In this document: positions 27,891-37,675 of the stretch, one piece after another
How positions within the stretch are numbered: position 1 is the first letter of the stretch
Layout: every line of letters begins with the position of its first letter
NCBI GenBank assembly: GCA_002842755.1
Contig: PHDU01000018.1
Span: 1-56,642 of the forward strand
Length of the DNA stretch: 56,642 bases
From: Bacteroidetes bacterium HGW-Bacteroidetes-1
GTDB taxonomy: Bacteria > Bacteroidota > Bacteroidia > Bacteroidales > F082
Direction of reading: 5' to 3'
The notes under the pieces: generated by a model
Databases searched by the model: none
Seen by the model: only the letters and a program-made list of their open reading frames with translations
What the model was told of the DNA's origin: nothing
Position numbers and translations under genes: made by a program

Positions 27891-29744
27891 ATGAATATAA
27901 AATTTGGATATCTGTTGGTGTTTGTTTCGCTTCTGTTTTCGCAGATCATGCAGGGGCAAAATGTGACTTTTAGAGCCAGCACAAAGAGCCTTGTAGAAGT
28001 TGGTGAACAGTTCCGTGTTGTTTTTGAAGTAAATGCGGAAGGTAGTGATTTTTCAGGGCCCGACTTCAAAGGCTTCAGTATTTTGACAGGTCCAATGGTT
28101 TCAACAAGTTCCAGCATCCAGATTGTCAATGGAAAAATGGATCGTACATTTTCTCAAACATACACCTATATAATAGCGGCTAGTTCAGTAGGTGATTTCA
28201 CGATTGAATCAGCTAGTGTTACGGTTGATGGTAAAAAATACAATTCAAACCGATTGGCTGTAAAAGTTGGAGCTGCTGCTTCAAAGCCTCAGGGCAGCAA
28301 CAATAACCCGTCTTCATCCACTCAAAACCCGTCAGGGGCTTTAACTGCAGATGATCTATACATCAAAGCCATCCCCGATAAAAAAAACGTGGTTGTCGGC
28401 GAGCAAATTATTGTTACGTATCGCATTTACACACGGGTACCCGTTTCTTCGCTTACTGTTACCAAATTGTCATCTTTCCCGGGTTTCTGGACAAAAAACC
28501 TTTTAAGTGAAGAAGAAGGGATCAAGCAATCGACCCAGATAATCAATGGAATAGAATATGTTATTGCTGATGTTAGAAAAGTAGCACTTTTTCCCCAAAA
28601 AATTGGGAAGCTAAGTATTGAACCAATGGAACTGGAGTGTGTTGCACAGGTACGAACCCAGGCTGGCAGGCAACAGTCACGCGATCCTTTTGAAAGTTTT
28701 TTTAACGATCCGTTTTTTAACAGAAACATTCAAAATATTCCAAAAAAGCTTATTTCTGAACCTATATCAATTGAAGTTCAGGCATTACCAGTTGCGCGAA
28801 AACCTCAACAATTCAATGGTGCAGTCGGCCAGTTTGGATTTCAATCGGTTATTGATCGTACTGAAATTAACACCAGCGAAGCAATAAATATTTCTTTAAC
28901 AATTACCGGATCTGGGAATATTGAATTAATTGAGGTACCTCGTCCGGTTTTTCCAGCCGATTTTGAAGTATATGAACCTAAAATCAGTTCTGACATCAAA
29001 ACTGGACCTAATGGAGTTTCAGGGAGCAAGAAAGCTGAATACCTTGTTATTCCCCGGTACGCAGGTAGTTATGAGATCGAACCGGTTGATTTCGTCTATT
29101 TTGATCCTCGTAAAAAAGAATATATCTCTCTCAAATCGCAGGGATTTGAAATTAAAGTAGAAAAAGGAAGTGGTGATTCGGGTCGCGAAACAGCATTAAC
29201 TACAGCTCAGGAAGGAATCCGTTATCTCGGTTCCGACATTAGACATATCAAACTAAAAGACAAGAATCTAAAACCAAAAGAGAGTTATTTCTTTGCATCC
29301 ACTGCCTATTTTGTGCTTACCATTGGCGCTCTCTTATTGTTTGCATTCGCTTACATTTATACCCAAAAACAAAGACGCCTCAACCAAAATCAGTCTCTTG
29401 TAAAAAACAGGAAAGCAACTAAAGTAGCACGAAAAAAACTTAGTAACGCGCAACAATACCTTAAAAACAAAGACCAAAATGCATTTTATGCAGAGATGTC
29501 TCAGGCGCTATGGGGGTATATTTCTGATAAATTTACGATTTCACGTTCGGAGTTATCATTTGAAAATGTTCAACTCATTTTGAAAGAGAAAGATGCCCCT
29601 GAAGAACTTACCGAGCAGTTTATTCAAACTCTAAACAATTGTGAATATGCGCGCTTTGCTCCAGGTGAGGTAGGTAAGAAAATGGATGACCTATATAATC
29701 AAGGTATTGAAGTAATTACAAAAGCCGAACGCGCAATAAAATAA
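27891..29744 (+). CDS. batD: BatD, large exported oxygen-tolerance protein
   Basis: A 617-residue membrane protein with a signal peptide (about 1-23, ending MQGQ). Repeated beta-sandwich domains follow, with markers VEVGEQFRVVFEVNAEG, VVVGEQIIVTYRIYTR and the typical DPFESFFNDPFFNRN segment. There is one membrane helix near residues 470-490 (FVLTIGALLLFAFAYIYTQK) and a cytoplasmic helical tail. It is the usual partner of BatA-C and BatE. The batE gene starts 9 bases after its stop. Confidence 0.92.
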   Translation: MNIKFGYLLVFVSLLFSQIMQGQNVTFRASTKSLVEVGEQFRVVFEVNAEGSDFSGPDFKGFSILTGPMVSTSSSIQIVNGKMDRTFSQTYTYIIAASSVGDFTIESASVTVDGKKYNSNRLAVKVGAAASKPQGSNNNPSSSTQNPSGALTADDLYIKAIPDKKNVVVGEQIIVTYRIYTRVPVSSLTVTKLSSFPGFWTKNLLSEEEGIKQSTQIINGIEYVIADVRKVALFPQKIGKLSIEPMELECVAQVRTQAGRQQSRDPFESFFNDPFFNRNIQNIPKKLISEPISIEVQALPVARKPQQFNGAVGQFGFQSVIDRTEINTSEAINISLTITGSGNIELIEVPRPVFPADFEVYEPKISSDIKTGPNGVSGSKKAEYLVIPRYAGSYEIEPVDFVYFDPRKKEYISLKSQGFEIKVEKGSGDSGRETALTTAQEGIRYLGSDIRHIKLKDKNLKPKESYFFASTAYFVLTIGALLLFAFAYIYTQKQRRLNQNQSLVKNRKATKVARKKLSNAQQYLKNKDQNAFYAEMSQALWGYISDKFTISRSELSFENVQLILKEKDAPEELTEQFIQTLNNCEYARFAPGEVGKKMDDLYNQGIEVITKAERAIK

Positions 29745-29753
29745 CAACAGCGT

Positions 29754-30521
29754 ATGAAAAAAATGATGAAAACTTTCCTGACCATTTTTTCTCTTATTTT
29801 GTTGTCAACTGCAGCACATACAACAGAGCCTCAGCAACAATTTGAGCTTGGCAACAACTACTACAATCAAGCAATTTACGACTCTGCATTGTTCCATTAT
29901 CATAAAATCTTAGATACCGGCCTTGAATCAGATGTTCTTTATTATAACATGGCCAATGCTTATTTTAAACTTAAGGAAGTTCCCTATTCTATACTTTATT
30001 ATGAAAAAGCACTTAAGATCAACCCTACAGATGAGGATATTGCGCACAACCTTAGTATTGCAAACGCAATGATTGTAGACAAAATTGAAGTGCTTCCACA
30101 ACTATTTTTTAAAGTCTGGTGGAACACATTCTATAAACTACTTCCAGCGGATACGTGGGCATGGATTTCTGTTCTTGTTTTCATCCTTACACTTTTAGCC
30201 ATATATCTGTATCTTACTTCATTTAATATTCTTGTTCGTAAACTGGCTTTCTTTTCAGGACTAGTTCTCATATTCAGTTCTTTAGCAAGTTTTGGACTTG
30301 CATCTCAAAAATACTATTACACCCAGCAAACAAATGAAGCTATCATATTTGCACCAACAATAACAATAAAAAGCTCACCAGTTGCTTCAAGCGTTGATCT
30401 TTTTGTTTTGCATGAAGGAACGAAAGTAACCCTTCTTGATCATACAAACGGATGGCAAAAAATCAAGATAGCCAATGGTAGTATTGGATGGCTTCCTGAA
30501 GATGTTTTAAAAGGAATCTGA
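29754..30521 (+). CDS. batE: BatE, TPR and SH3b membrane protein
   Basis: A 255-residue protein with a signal peptide (about 1-23). Two to three TPR units follow (LGNNYYNQAIYDSALFHYHK; MANAYFKLKEVPYSILYYEK). Two membrane helices (about 135-155 and 165-185) come next, and the C-terminal SH3b domain ends WQKIKIANGSIGWLPEDVLKGI. This layout is that of BatE of the aerotolerance operon. The next gene starts 2 bases after its stop, so the transcript continues. Confidence 0.9.
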   Translation: MKKMMKTFLTIFSLILLSTAAHTTEPQQQFELGNNYYNQAIYDSALFHYHKILDTGLESDVLYYNMANAYFKLKEVPYSILYYEKALKINPTDEDIAHNLSIANAMIVDKIEVLPQLFFKVWWNTFYKLLPADTWAWISVLVFILTLLAIYLYLTSFNILVRKLAFFSGLVLIFSSLASFGLASQKYYYTQQTNEAIIFAPTITIKSSPVASSVDLFVLHEGTKVTLLDHTNGWQKIKIANGSIGWLPEDVLKGI

Positions 30522-30523
30522 CA

Positions 30524-31792
30524 ATGCTGCTAAAATCGACAACATACAGCCTCTGGATTATTATCATAACAGGGCTTTCTATGTTGATGTTTTCGTGTCT
30601 GAAATCCAAAAAACCAGGCCTTCCCCCAGACGTTGTAAAAGTTATAGACGAAACAGGATTCAACAAGATTGAGTTATACAAAACCATTGCAAAGTATTTT
30701 GAATCGGACGACAGCCTGCGACTTGCAGCGGCTTATTTCCTAATATCAAATATCAATAGTCAATATGCAGTTGATTACAATTTGACCGACTCAGCCGAGA
30801 ATGTTGTTGATATTCATCCCCTTTCATTCCCTGATGAAAAAAGTTTTTTAAAAGATTGGAAGAAAATTGAAGACAGCCTCGGTGGACTATTCTTCCGCAC
30901 AAAGAAATTTACCCTTGATCGTGACACAATTTCTTCAGAACTACTCATTAATACCATTGAACTATCTTTCACATCACGTAATAACAGCTGGGCCAAAAAT
31001 CTTGATTTTGAGTATTTTTTGGAATATGTCTTACCTTATAAAATTGGAAATGAGCATATTGAGGACTGGAGATCAACCCTTTTAAATGAATTTTCCTGGA
31101 TAATTGACACAGTAGGAAAGGGTGCAAATGTGGATGCAGTTGCTGCTTTGGTGAATAAGCACGTGAATGATAATTTCGAGTTTGACCTTCGTTATATAAA
31201 AAATCCCCATTTACAACCAATAGATGAATTTTTAAAAACCAAGAAAGGCAACTATCAAGATATTAGTTACTTAAAAGCGAAAATACTTCGAAGTCTTGGA
31301 ATTCCTGCAACGGTGGATTATGTTCCCTATCTTGCTGACTCTGTAAACTCTTTCTTTTTTGCAGTATTTCTGCTTCCTGATGGCACCTTTAAGCCGCTTC
31401 TAAGCACGGAAACAGCCTATCTTTTTACCACGACACAAAGAATTCCGAAAGTTTACAGGCGTATTTACAAGGAAATTGATTCAAGTCTGTTTGCCTTAAA
31501 AAACATCAAAGTAACAACTCCGCCCTATCTTGGACATTACCATTATCTTGATTTGACAAATCAGTATTTTCAGGTTCAAAACATAAGATTTAAAGGAAAC
31601 TGCTCGGATAGCCTCATTTATTTGTCAGTATTGAATGATAATAAATGGTGTTCAGTTGACTGGGCAATATGTAAGAATGATTCTGCGGTTTTCAAAAATG
31701 TAGCAAAAGGCCCCGATTATCAGTTTACCTATCTGTCAGGATCTGAAGGAAAGAAAAAAAACATGCTTTTACTTCACGAAGCAAATCCCTAA
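30524..31792 (+). CDS. Lipoprotein with degenerate transglutaminase-like domain
   Basis: A 422-residue predicted lipoprotein: helix SLWIIIITGLSMLMFSC with a lipobox cysteine near residue 25. Residues about 200-290 follow the transglutaminase-like pattern (VNKHVNDNFEFD...KKGNYQDISYLKAKILRSLG...IPATVDYVPY). The position normally held by the catalytic Cys (as in GDCxD) is Tyr in GNYQD, and no His-Trp pair follows. It is probably non-catalytic and may bind protein or glycan. It is the last gene of the Bat transcript, which links it to that system. Specific function unknown. Confidence 0.65.
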   Translation: MLLKSTTYSLWIIIITGLSMLMFSCLKSKKPGLPPDVVKVIDETGFNKIELYKTIAKYFESDDSLRLAAAYFLISNINSQYAVDYNLTDSAENVVDIHPLSFPDEKSFLKDWKKIEDSLGGLFFRTKKFTLDRDTISSELLINTIELSFTSRNNSWAKNLDFEYFLEYVLPYKIGNEHIEDWRSTLLNEFSWIIDTVGKGANVDAVAALVNKHVNDNFEFDLRYIKNPHLQPIDEFLKTKKGNYQDISYLKAKILRSLGIPATVDYVPYLADSVNSFFFAVFLLPDGTFKPLLSTETAYLFTTTQRIPKVYRRIYKEIDSSLFALKNIKVTTPPYLGHYHYLDLTNQYFQVQNIRFKGNCSDSLIYLSVLNDNKWCSVDWAICKNDSAVFKNVAKGPDYQFTYLSGSEGKKKNMLLLHEANP

Positions 31793-32384
31793 TCACAGCT
31801 CTGACTTCGGTTGTTAATGAGTATTTATAGCCAAATAAGGCACATATTTTCAATCTAAATAAATAAAATAATTTACATTCAAAATAGAAAAGGGTTTTCA
31901 AACAACCAACTATTTATATCAATATTCATTTAGGATTCTGTTTCTGATTCTATTCTTATAGATCCATCTATCGAATTTTAATTATCGACCTTCAATACGT
32001 TTTTGCGAAAAAACACTCAAGTTTTAAATCATTTTTAAGAAAAATACTTCAGATTAAGAGGGACATCCTATCTTTGTAAAGTTTTAGAGTACATCTTTCC
32101 GTGATTATTTTTGAAGATCATTGATTTTCAATAAGATAATTCGAAAGCTGCTTTGAATGATATACATATACAATGTGCATAAATAAACCAAAGAAATAAT
32201 TCAGACACATGTGGTTTTTAGTAAAATACTTCAAAATCAAGAAAGTTTTTATAAAGGGTAAAAACAGATGTTAAGAAGTGTTAAAGAAAAACTGAAAAAC
32301 TGTATTGCAGGTCTAAATATTTGACGTAACTTGTGCCACTATTTTACATGAGAACTGATCCAAATACCATCAAAATTATATGAT
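31793..32384. other. 592-base AT-rich intergenic region
   Basis: No open frame of note, no RNA gene and no clear terminator. A TATCTTTG -7-like word lies at 32069-32076 but is more than 300 bases before the next gene. A better promoter candidate lies close to that gene (32305-32334). Confidence 0.6.
32305..32334 (+). promoter_or_regulatory. Promoter candidate for the 965-residue cargo protein
   Basis: TTG (32305-32307), 19 bases, then TAACTTGT (32327-32334). The -7 element departs from TAnnTTTG at the last two bases, but the spacing is right and the ATG is 50 bases on. Confidence 0.35.
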
Positions 32385-35282
32385 ATGAAAAAAGGATTTT
32401 TACTTTTTAGTATTCTTTTAGTAATCAACTTGTTGCAATTAGCCAACGCAAGTAATTCGGGAGAAAAGTACACTCCTCGCCAACAAGAAGCACCTTCATC
32501 CGAAGCGTATCTGTACGCAATTCGCAGCAATCAAATGACTGGAATAATAAAGTCGTCGGATGTAGCGCTCGCTGCGCAGCAGGTTCAGGCAATGAATTCT
32601 TCGCGTAATCAGACCGCATTAAACTGGCATTCATTAGGCCCGGATAATTATGGTGGCAAGACAAAAGGACTCATTTATGACAACCGCGATGCCACAAGCC
32701 AGACCCTCCTTGCAGGGGCTGTCGGAGGTGGAATCTGGAAGTCAACCAACGATGGTATTACATGGCAACCACTTGGAACACCAAATCTAATGGTTAGCAG
32801 CATGGTTCAAGCAACAAATGGTGATATCTATGTTGGCACAGGTGATGGATTCAATGCTCACTTGCTTGGTCTTTTGAATGATCTTGGCTATAGCAGTGGT
32901 TTTATGGGTCAAGGCATCTGGAAATCTACAGACGGAGTCACTTTCAGCGTATTGACCACAACTGTTCCTCAATCTAACAACAACGAATCTGATTGGGCTT
33001 TTATTAACGAGCTGGCACTTAATAGTGAAGGACATATTTTTGCAGCAACCAATTCCGGCCTTAAGTATTCTACTGATGGAGGTTCTACATGGAATTTGGC
33101 AAAAGATAATGAAGGAAACCCTCTTTCATCAAATGCTGGTGATATTCAGGCGGGTTCTGATGGCACCTTATTGGCCGCTGTTGAAAACAAAGGATACATC
33201 TCTAGGTCAGGTAATCCGGAAGATTTTGTACTTATTTCGACAGGTGAAGAGAACGCATTACCTGCCGATGAAGTTAAACGACTTGAATTCGCAATTGCCC
33301 CTTCAAACCCAAATATCATGTATGCTGCTGCTGTAAATAGTTTTGGTATTCAGCTTGGCATATACCGTTCAGAGGATAAAGGTGAAACCTGGCAAGTAAT
33401 TTTACCTGCTACCAGTTCAGTAAATATTTATAATGGAAGAGGTAATTACAACAACCACATCGTTGTATTCCCAAATGATCCCGACAGAATTATAATAGGT
33501 GGTTTAAATTTGTGGCAAGGCAAAAAAGTTGTTGAAGGAGGACTGTTTGCATGGGATGCAAAATCTTTTCCTGCTGGTGGTGGATTTCTTGACTTTTATG
33601 TTCATTTTGGACAACAACGGCTGATTTTCAAACCAGGCACTACCAATAAAATTGCAATTTCCACAGATGGAGGCGTCCATAAAGGAACAATTAGTGGTGA
33701 TGATTATATTTACACAGTCAATAATCGCAATTTCATTACAAGTCAGTTCTACAAAATAGCTCCTTCCGGAGGAGAAAATCGAGTTTTAGGCAGTGCCCAC
33801 GATCAGGGGACAATCTTCATTTCAGGAGAAGGGAACACAGTTCGTCAAGGGGAAACAATATACGCATTCTTATCTTCCGGGGGTCCTGCAGTAGTTTCAA
33901 CTATTAACCCTGATGCTATTGTCGTTACAGGTACTGCTGGTAGCATGGATCGTTCAGAGGATATGGCTTTCACATTATCTGCACAATTCTTACTCTCAGT
34001 TGGGATGGGAAATACACAGGCATACCAAACACCTGTTGCACTTTGGGAAAGTTATGAAGATTACAAAAGCCGCGATTCAGTTACCTTTAAATCCAGAGGC
34101 TTTTACCAGGGTGGCCAGGTGATTAAAGCCAAAAGTCAAAATTTTGATCACCCATTTTATTATACACTCCCCTCTGACATCAATCTTAATCAAGGAGACT
34201 CATTGAGGATAAAGGATATTGTTTCCTCAAAACTTTTTATTGCTGTTGCAAACAAAATTTGGATGACAAAAAATTTCCTCGATTTTACTAAACGTCCGGA
34301 TTGGTTTGAAATTAGTAATGTTAGCGTAGGTTTATCAGGAATTCCCCAGTCAATTGCATACTCAGCCGATGGCAACCATCTATTTGTGGGAATGCGTGAT
34401 GGTAACCTCTTCCGCATTTCAAACCTTTCTCTTGCCTATAACTACGAGCGTGCAGATGTAAATAGTCCGCAGTGCATTGTGGCAACCCGTCAGCTTACAG
34501 TCAATCTTCCGAATAGCACCACTCCAATAAGCCAGGCAATTACATCAATTGCAGTCGATCCTAACAATCCAAATAATGTTCTTGTTACTTTGGGAAATTA
34601 CGGCAATGATCATTATGTTTATATGACTACGAACGCACTTGATGCTGATCCAACATTTGTGTCAAAACAAGGAAATCTTCCAAAGATGCCGGTATATTCT
34701 TCTATATTTGAAATGAGTACTCCAGGCTATGTTATGTTGGGCACAGAATATGGTATTTTTACCACTGGTTCTATCACAGGAACTCCTGACTGGACAAGCG
34801 ATCAAGGACAATTGGGTAATGTCCCTGTTTTTGATCTTAAACAACAAATAATCAATAAATCGTCAGATACTGTGCAGTTGATTAATATTGATACACTTGT
34901 AAAAACTTATCCTGGAACAAACAACTATGGCATCATATATGGAGCCACTTTCGGACGTGGTCTTTTCCGTTGTAACGATTTCAGAAAACCTGTTGGAATT
35001 GATGAACCCATTTTGCCACAAGCAAATAACTTTGAAATCGGTATATTTCCTAATCCTGTTGTAAATCAATCAATTATTGATTTTGTCCTTCCTAAAGATG
35101 GAAATGTACATTACAGTATTTTTGATCTTCAGGGAAGAGTGATTCAATCAGAAATAATCGGTTATCGAACAGCAGGGAAAAATCAGGTTACAATTTCAGG
35201 TACTGAGCTTACTACCGGAACCTATATCTTACGACTTGAAAGCGGAAATCAAGCTAAAGCCATTAAGTTCCTAGTATATTAA
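32385..35282 (+). CDS. Type IX-secreted protein with BNR/sortilin-like repeats
   Basis: A 965-residue exported protein. The signal peptide (about 1-22) precedes a long region of propeller-type repeats with Asp-box-like words: IWKSTNDGITWQPL, IWKSTDGVTFSVL, LKYSTDGGSTWNLA, IYRSEDKGETWQVI. These are typical of sialidase-fold or sortilin-like (VPS10) propellers. The last 80 residues (IGIFPNPVVNQ...GTYILRLESG...KFLVY) form a type A sorting domain of the type IX secretion system. It should be exported across the outer membrane and anchored or released. No catalytic residues of a sialidase are apparent, so enzymatic activity is not claimed. Confidence 0.87.
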   Translation: MKKGFLLFSILLVINLLQLANASNSGEKYTPRQQEAPSSEAYLYAIRSNQMTGIIKSSDVALAAQQVQAMNSSRNQTALNWHSLGPDNYGGKTKGLIYDNRDATSQTLLAGAVGGGIWKSTNDGITWQPLGTPNLMVSSMVQATNGDIYVGTGDGFNAHLLGLLNDLGYSSGFMGQGIWKSTDGVTFSVLTTTVPQSNNNESDWAFINELALNSEGHIFAATNSGLKYSTDGGSTWNLAKDNEGNPLSSNAGDIQAGSDGTLLAAVENKGYISRSGNPEDFVLISTGEENALPADEVKRLEFAIAPSNPNIMYAAAVNSFGIQLGIYRSEDKGETWQVILPATSSVNIYNGRGNYNNHIVVFPNDPDRIIIGGLNLWQGKKVVEGGLFAWDAKSFPAGGGFLDFYVHFGQQRLIFKPGTTNKIAISTDGGVHKGTISGDDYIYTVNNRNFITSQFYKIAPSGGENRVLGSAHDQGTIFISGEGNTVRQGETIYAFLSSGGPAVVSTINPDAIVVTGTAGSMDRSEDMAFTLSAQFLLSVGMGNTQAYQTPVALWESYEDYKSRDSVTFKSRGFYQGGQVIKAKSQNFDHPFYYTLPSDINLNQGDSLRIKDIVSSKLFIAVANKIWMTKNFLDFTKRPDWFEISNVSVGLSGIPQSIAYSADGNHLFVGMRDGNLFRISNLSLAYNYERADVNSPQCIVATRQLTVNLPNSTTPISQAITSIAVDPNNPNNVLVTLGNYGNDHYVYMTTNALDADPTFVSKQGNLPKMPVYSSIFEMSTPGYVMLGTEYGIFTTGSITGTPDWTSDQGQLGNVPVFDLKQQIINKSSDTVQLINIDTLVKTYPGTNNYGIIYGATFGRGLFRCNDFRKPVGIDEPILPQANNFEIGIFPNPVVNQSIIDFVLPKDGNVHYSIFDLQGRVIQSEIIGYRTAGKNQVTISGTELTTGTYILRLESGNQAKAIKFLVY

Positions 35283-35310
35283 TAATGTATATTTCAAAAT
35301 CCAGCATACG

Positions 35311-37575
35311 ATGAAAAAGATTTATTTATCCATAGTATTTTTTCTGGTGATTGGCACCACAACCTTTGCTCAAAGCAGAATCTACACACCAACACTGCGT
35401 GCTCCTGCTGATAATGCGATAAGTCAAATGCCTGATGTATTGTTAGACTGGGACGCCGTAACTGGACAAGGCGAATCCATCACTTATGATATACAACTGG
35501 CTCAATCCATTGATTTTTCTGATGCCATAACAGTCTCAGCCATAACAGTCTCAGCAGTTCAAATGAGTTTGTTAAAATTTGACGAATTATATTTCTGGCG
35601 TGTAAGAGCATCGGATGGAATCTCAACTTCTGACTGGTCCGCTCCATTTACTTTTAAAGTAATACCTACAGTCAATATTACTTCTCCAAACAATCAGACA
35701 ACACAAAACCCGGATCCACTTATTAAATGGACGAAAATAACAGGAATCAGTAATTATGATATTCAGGTTGATACAGCTTACTCATGGGCTACAATGGCTT
35801 CAGGAACAACCATTCAATTGAATGATGTTTTTGAAGTGGACGAAAATAATGCATGGGCAGTTGGTAATTCTGGAACAATTCTTCATCGTACAGAGGGAAT
35901 CTGGAATATTTCTGAGAGCGGAACTACTCAAAATCTACTTGATGTTTACTTTGTTGATTCCAATAATGGATGGGCTTGCGGTGCTGAAGGAACTATTTTA
36001 TTTTATGATGGATCAGCATGGACTTCGATGACTTCCGGAGTAACAACTCCTTTAAATGGCTTATATTTTTCGTCTGCAAACAATGGTTATGCAGTAGGAA
36101 ACGCTGGAGTTGCCTTGAAATATGATGGTACTGTTTGGTCAACAGTGAATGTTGGTTTCGCACTTGACATTTATGCCATTTTTGGCTTGGATGAGAATAA
36201 TATATGGGTTGCTGGCAAAACCGGAAACTTTTCATATTACAATGGAACTGCTTGGGCCAATGGCATCATCTCAAATAGAGACGTTTATGGGCTTTTTGCA
36301 CTAAGCACAACAAATGTTTGGGCCGTAGCTAAAGCAGGCAGAATTTACAATTATGATGGAAGCACCTGGACAGAAGTTCCTTCAAGCTCAACACGCGATT
36401 TGAATGATGTTTATTTTACCAATGAAAACAACGGATTTGTTGTAGGCAATAATGGTACATTATTAAATTATAATGGAAGTATTTGGCAGACACTTGCAAG
36501 TGGATCAGCACAAAACCTGTTTGGTATTCACCTTCCAAACCCCGAAAGCGGATACATCGTAGGCAATGCGGGTGTCATTATTGCTTATCAGGGAGATGGA
36601 TTTAATAGCGATTACCTGAAAAGTTATACGGTTGATGCATCAACACTTGAGTTTAGATTTTCCAATCTTTTATTTGGCAGAAATCATTATTTCAGAATGC
36701 GAGCAAGGCATCAGGAATCAATATCTGATTGGTCTACTGCACGCTCATTTGTTGTTGTTTCCAACCCTGTTCTTACTTCACCCGTTAATAATTCTGTCAA
36801 TATTGCGCTTGATACTCTAGTAAAATGGGCTGCCCTGACCGGGGTTGTCAGATATACAATACAATTATCAACGGATGAGGCATTTACTGATCCGTTCACC
36901 TATGAATCTGGTGTGAATGAATATCGTTTCGCACTCGATTTTCATCATGATTATTATTGGCGTGTAAATGCCCGTCATGCTGGTGGCATTTCTGATTGGT
37001 CGCCAGTTTTCAAATTCACTACTGCCAATGATGTAACACTTGTTACTCCAGCTGACAATGCTACCAATGTTGTTCGCCTTCCAAGATATACATGGCAGCT
37101 AATTCGTGGTACTGAAAAATATCTTGTTCAAGTCGCAAAAAATAACACTTTTGATGACGCTGAACAGTACATCTCTACTACTGATTTCCATCAGACCATT
37201 TATCTCCTTGATCCTGAAACAGCTTATTATTGGAGGGTAAAAGCAATTAAAGGACTGGATTCAACCAACTGGAGTCCAACAAGATCTTTTGTTACAATTG
37301 GTGAAACAGCAATAAACGAAGTCGGAACGCTAAACCTTAGCCTGTATCCCAATCCAAATAATGGACTTTTCAGTATCAACGCAGGTACTTCAAACAGTAG
37401 ATTTGATATTGAAGTTTACAATCTTGTTGGGAAAAAAGTATTTGCCGAATCCTTGGTTTTTTCTGATGGTAGCCCGGCACTCACTTACGATCTTCGTCAT
37501 TTAGAAAAAGGTATTTATCTGATAAAACTTCAGGATGGATTCCAAATCGTTACAAGAAAATTAATTATAAAATAA
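35311..37575 (+). CDS. Type IX-secreted FnIII protein with inserted seven-repeat propeller
   Basis: A 754-residue exported protein. Signal peptide (1-20, ending TTTFA), FnIII-like domain 1 (about 25-118), first half of FnIII-like domain 2 (119-160), then a propeller of seven roughly 38-residue repeats (about 161-429, for example LDVYFVDSNNGWACGAEGTI). The second half of FnIII-2 (430-483), FnIII-3 (485-570), FnIII-4 (571-666) and a type A sorting tail (about 672-754, LYPNPNNGLFSI...GIYLIKLQDG) follow. It lies 28 bases after the preceding cargo gene and is followed by a terminator, so the two probably form one unit. Role likely adhesive or structural at the cell surface; not established. Confidence 0.86.
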   Translation: MKKIYLSIVFFLVIGTTTFAQSRIYTPTLRAPADNAISQMPDVLLDWDAVTGQGESITYDIQLAQSIDFSDAITVSAITVSAVQMSLLKFDELYFWRVRASDGISTSDWSAPFTFKVIPTVNITSPNNQTTQNPDPLIKWTKITGISNYDIQVDTAYSWATMASGTTIQLNDVFEVDENNAWAVGNSGTILHRTEGIWNISESGTTQNLLDVYFVDSNNGWACGAEGTILFYDGSAWTSMTSGVTTPLNGLYFSSANNGYAVGNAGVALKYDGTVWSTVNVGFALDIYAIFGLDENNIWVAGKTGNFSYYNGTAWANGIISNRDVYGLFALSTTNVWAVAKAGRIYNYDGSTWTEVPSSSTRDLNDVYFTNENNGFVVGNNGTLLNYNGSIWQTLASGSAQNLFGIHLPNPESGYIVGNAGVIIAYQGDGFNSDYLKSYTVDASTLEFRFSNLLFGRNHYFRMRARHQESISDWSTARSFVVVSNPVLTSPVNNSVNIALDTLVKWAALTGVVRYTIQLSTDEAFTDPFTYESGVNEYRFALDFHHDYYWRVNARHAGGISDWSPVFKFTTANDVTLVTPADNATNVVRLPRYTWQLIRGTEKYLVQVAKNNTFDDAEQYISTTDFHQTIYLLDPETAYYWRVKAIKGLDSTNWSPTRSFVTIGETAINEVGTLNLSLYPNPNNGLFSINAGTSNSRFDIEVYNLVGKKVFAESLVFSDGSPALTYDLRHLEKGIYLIKLQDGFQIVTRKLIIK
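35524..35553 (+). repeat. Exact 15-base tandem duplication in coding sequence
   Basis: GCCATAACAGTCTCA occurs twice in a row (35524-35538 and 35539-35553). It keeps the frame and repeats the residues AITVS in the first FnIII-like domain. Confidence 0.95.
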
Positions 37576-37607
37576 AATTGAACCTTACGCACAATAAGTT
37601 CATTATT

Positions 37608-37643
37608 AAAAGGAGGCTGTTTTCGTTGATAGCCTCTTTTTTT
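37608..37643 (+). terminator. Intrinsic terminator after the cargo genes
   Basis: AAAAGGAGGCT (37608-37618) pairs with AGCCTCTTTTT (37631-37641), with one G-T wobble and a 12-base loop, and ends in a run of seven T. It could also act in the opposite direction on comEC, whose stop is at 37676, because the left arm starts with A residues. Confidence 0.8.
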
Positions 37644-37675
37644 ATACTTATTTTTTCTTTGCACCAAAAATGATA

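Noticed and set aside
32069-32076. TATCTTTG as promoter of the 965-residue cargo gene
   Set aside because: It is more than 300 bases before the gene with no -33 element, and a better placed candidate lies at 32305-32334.
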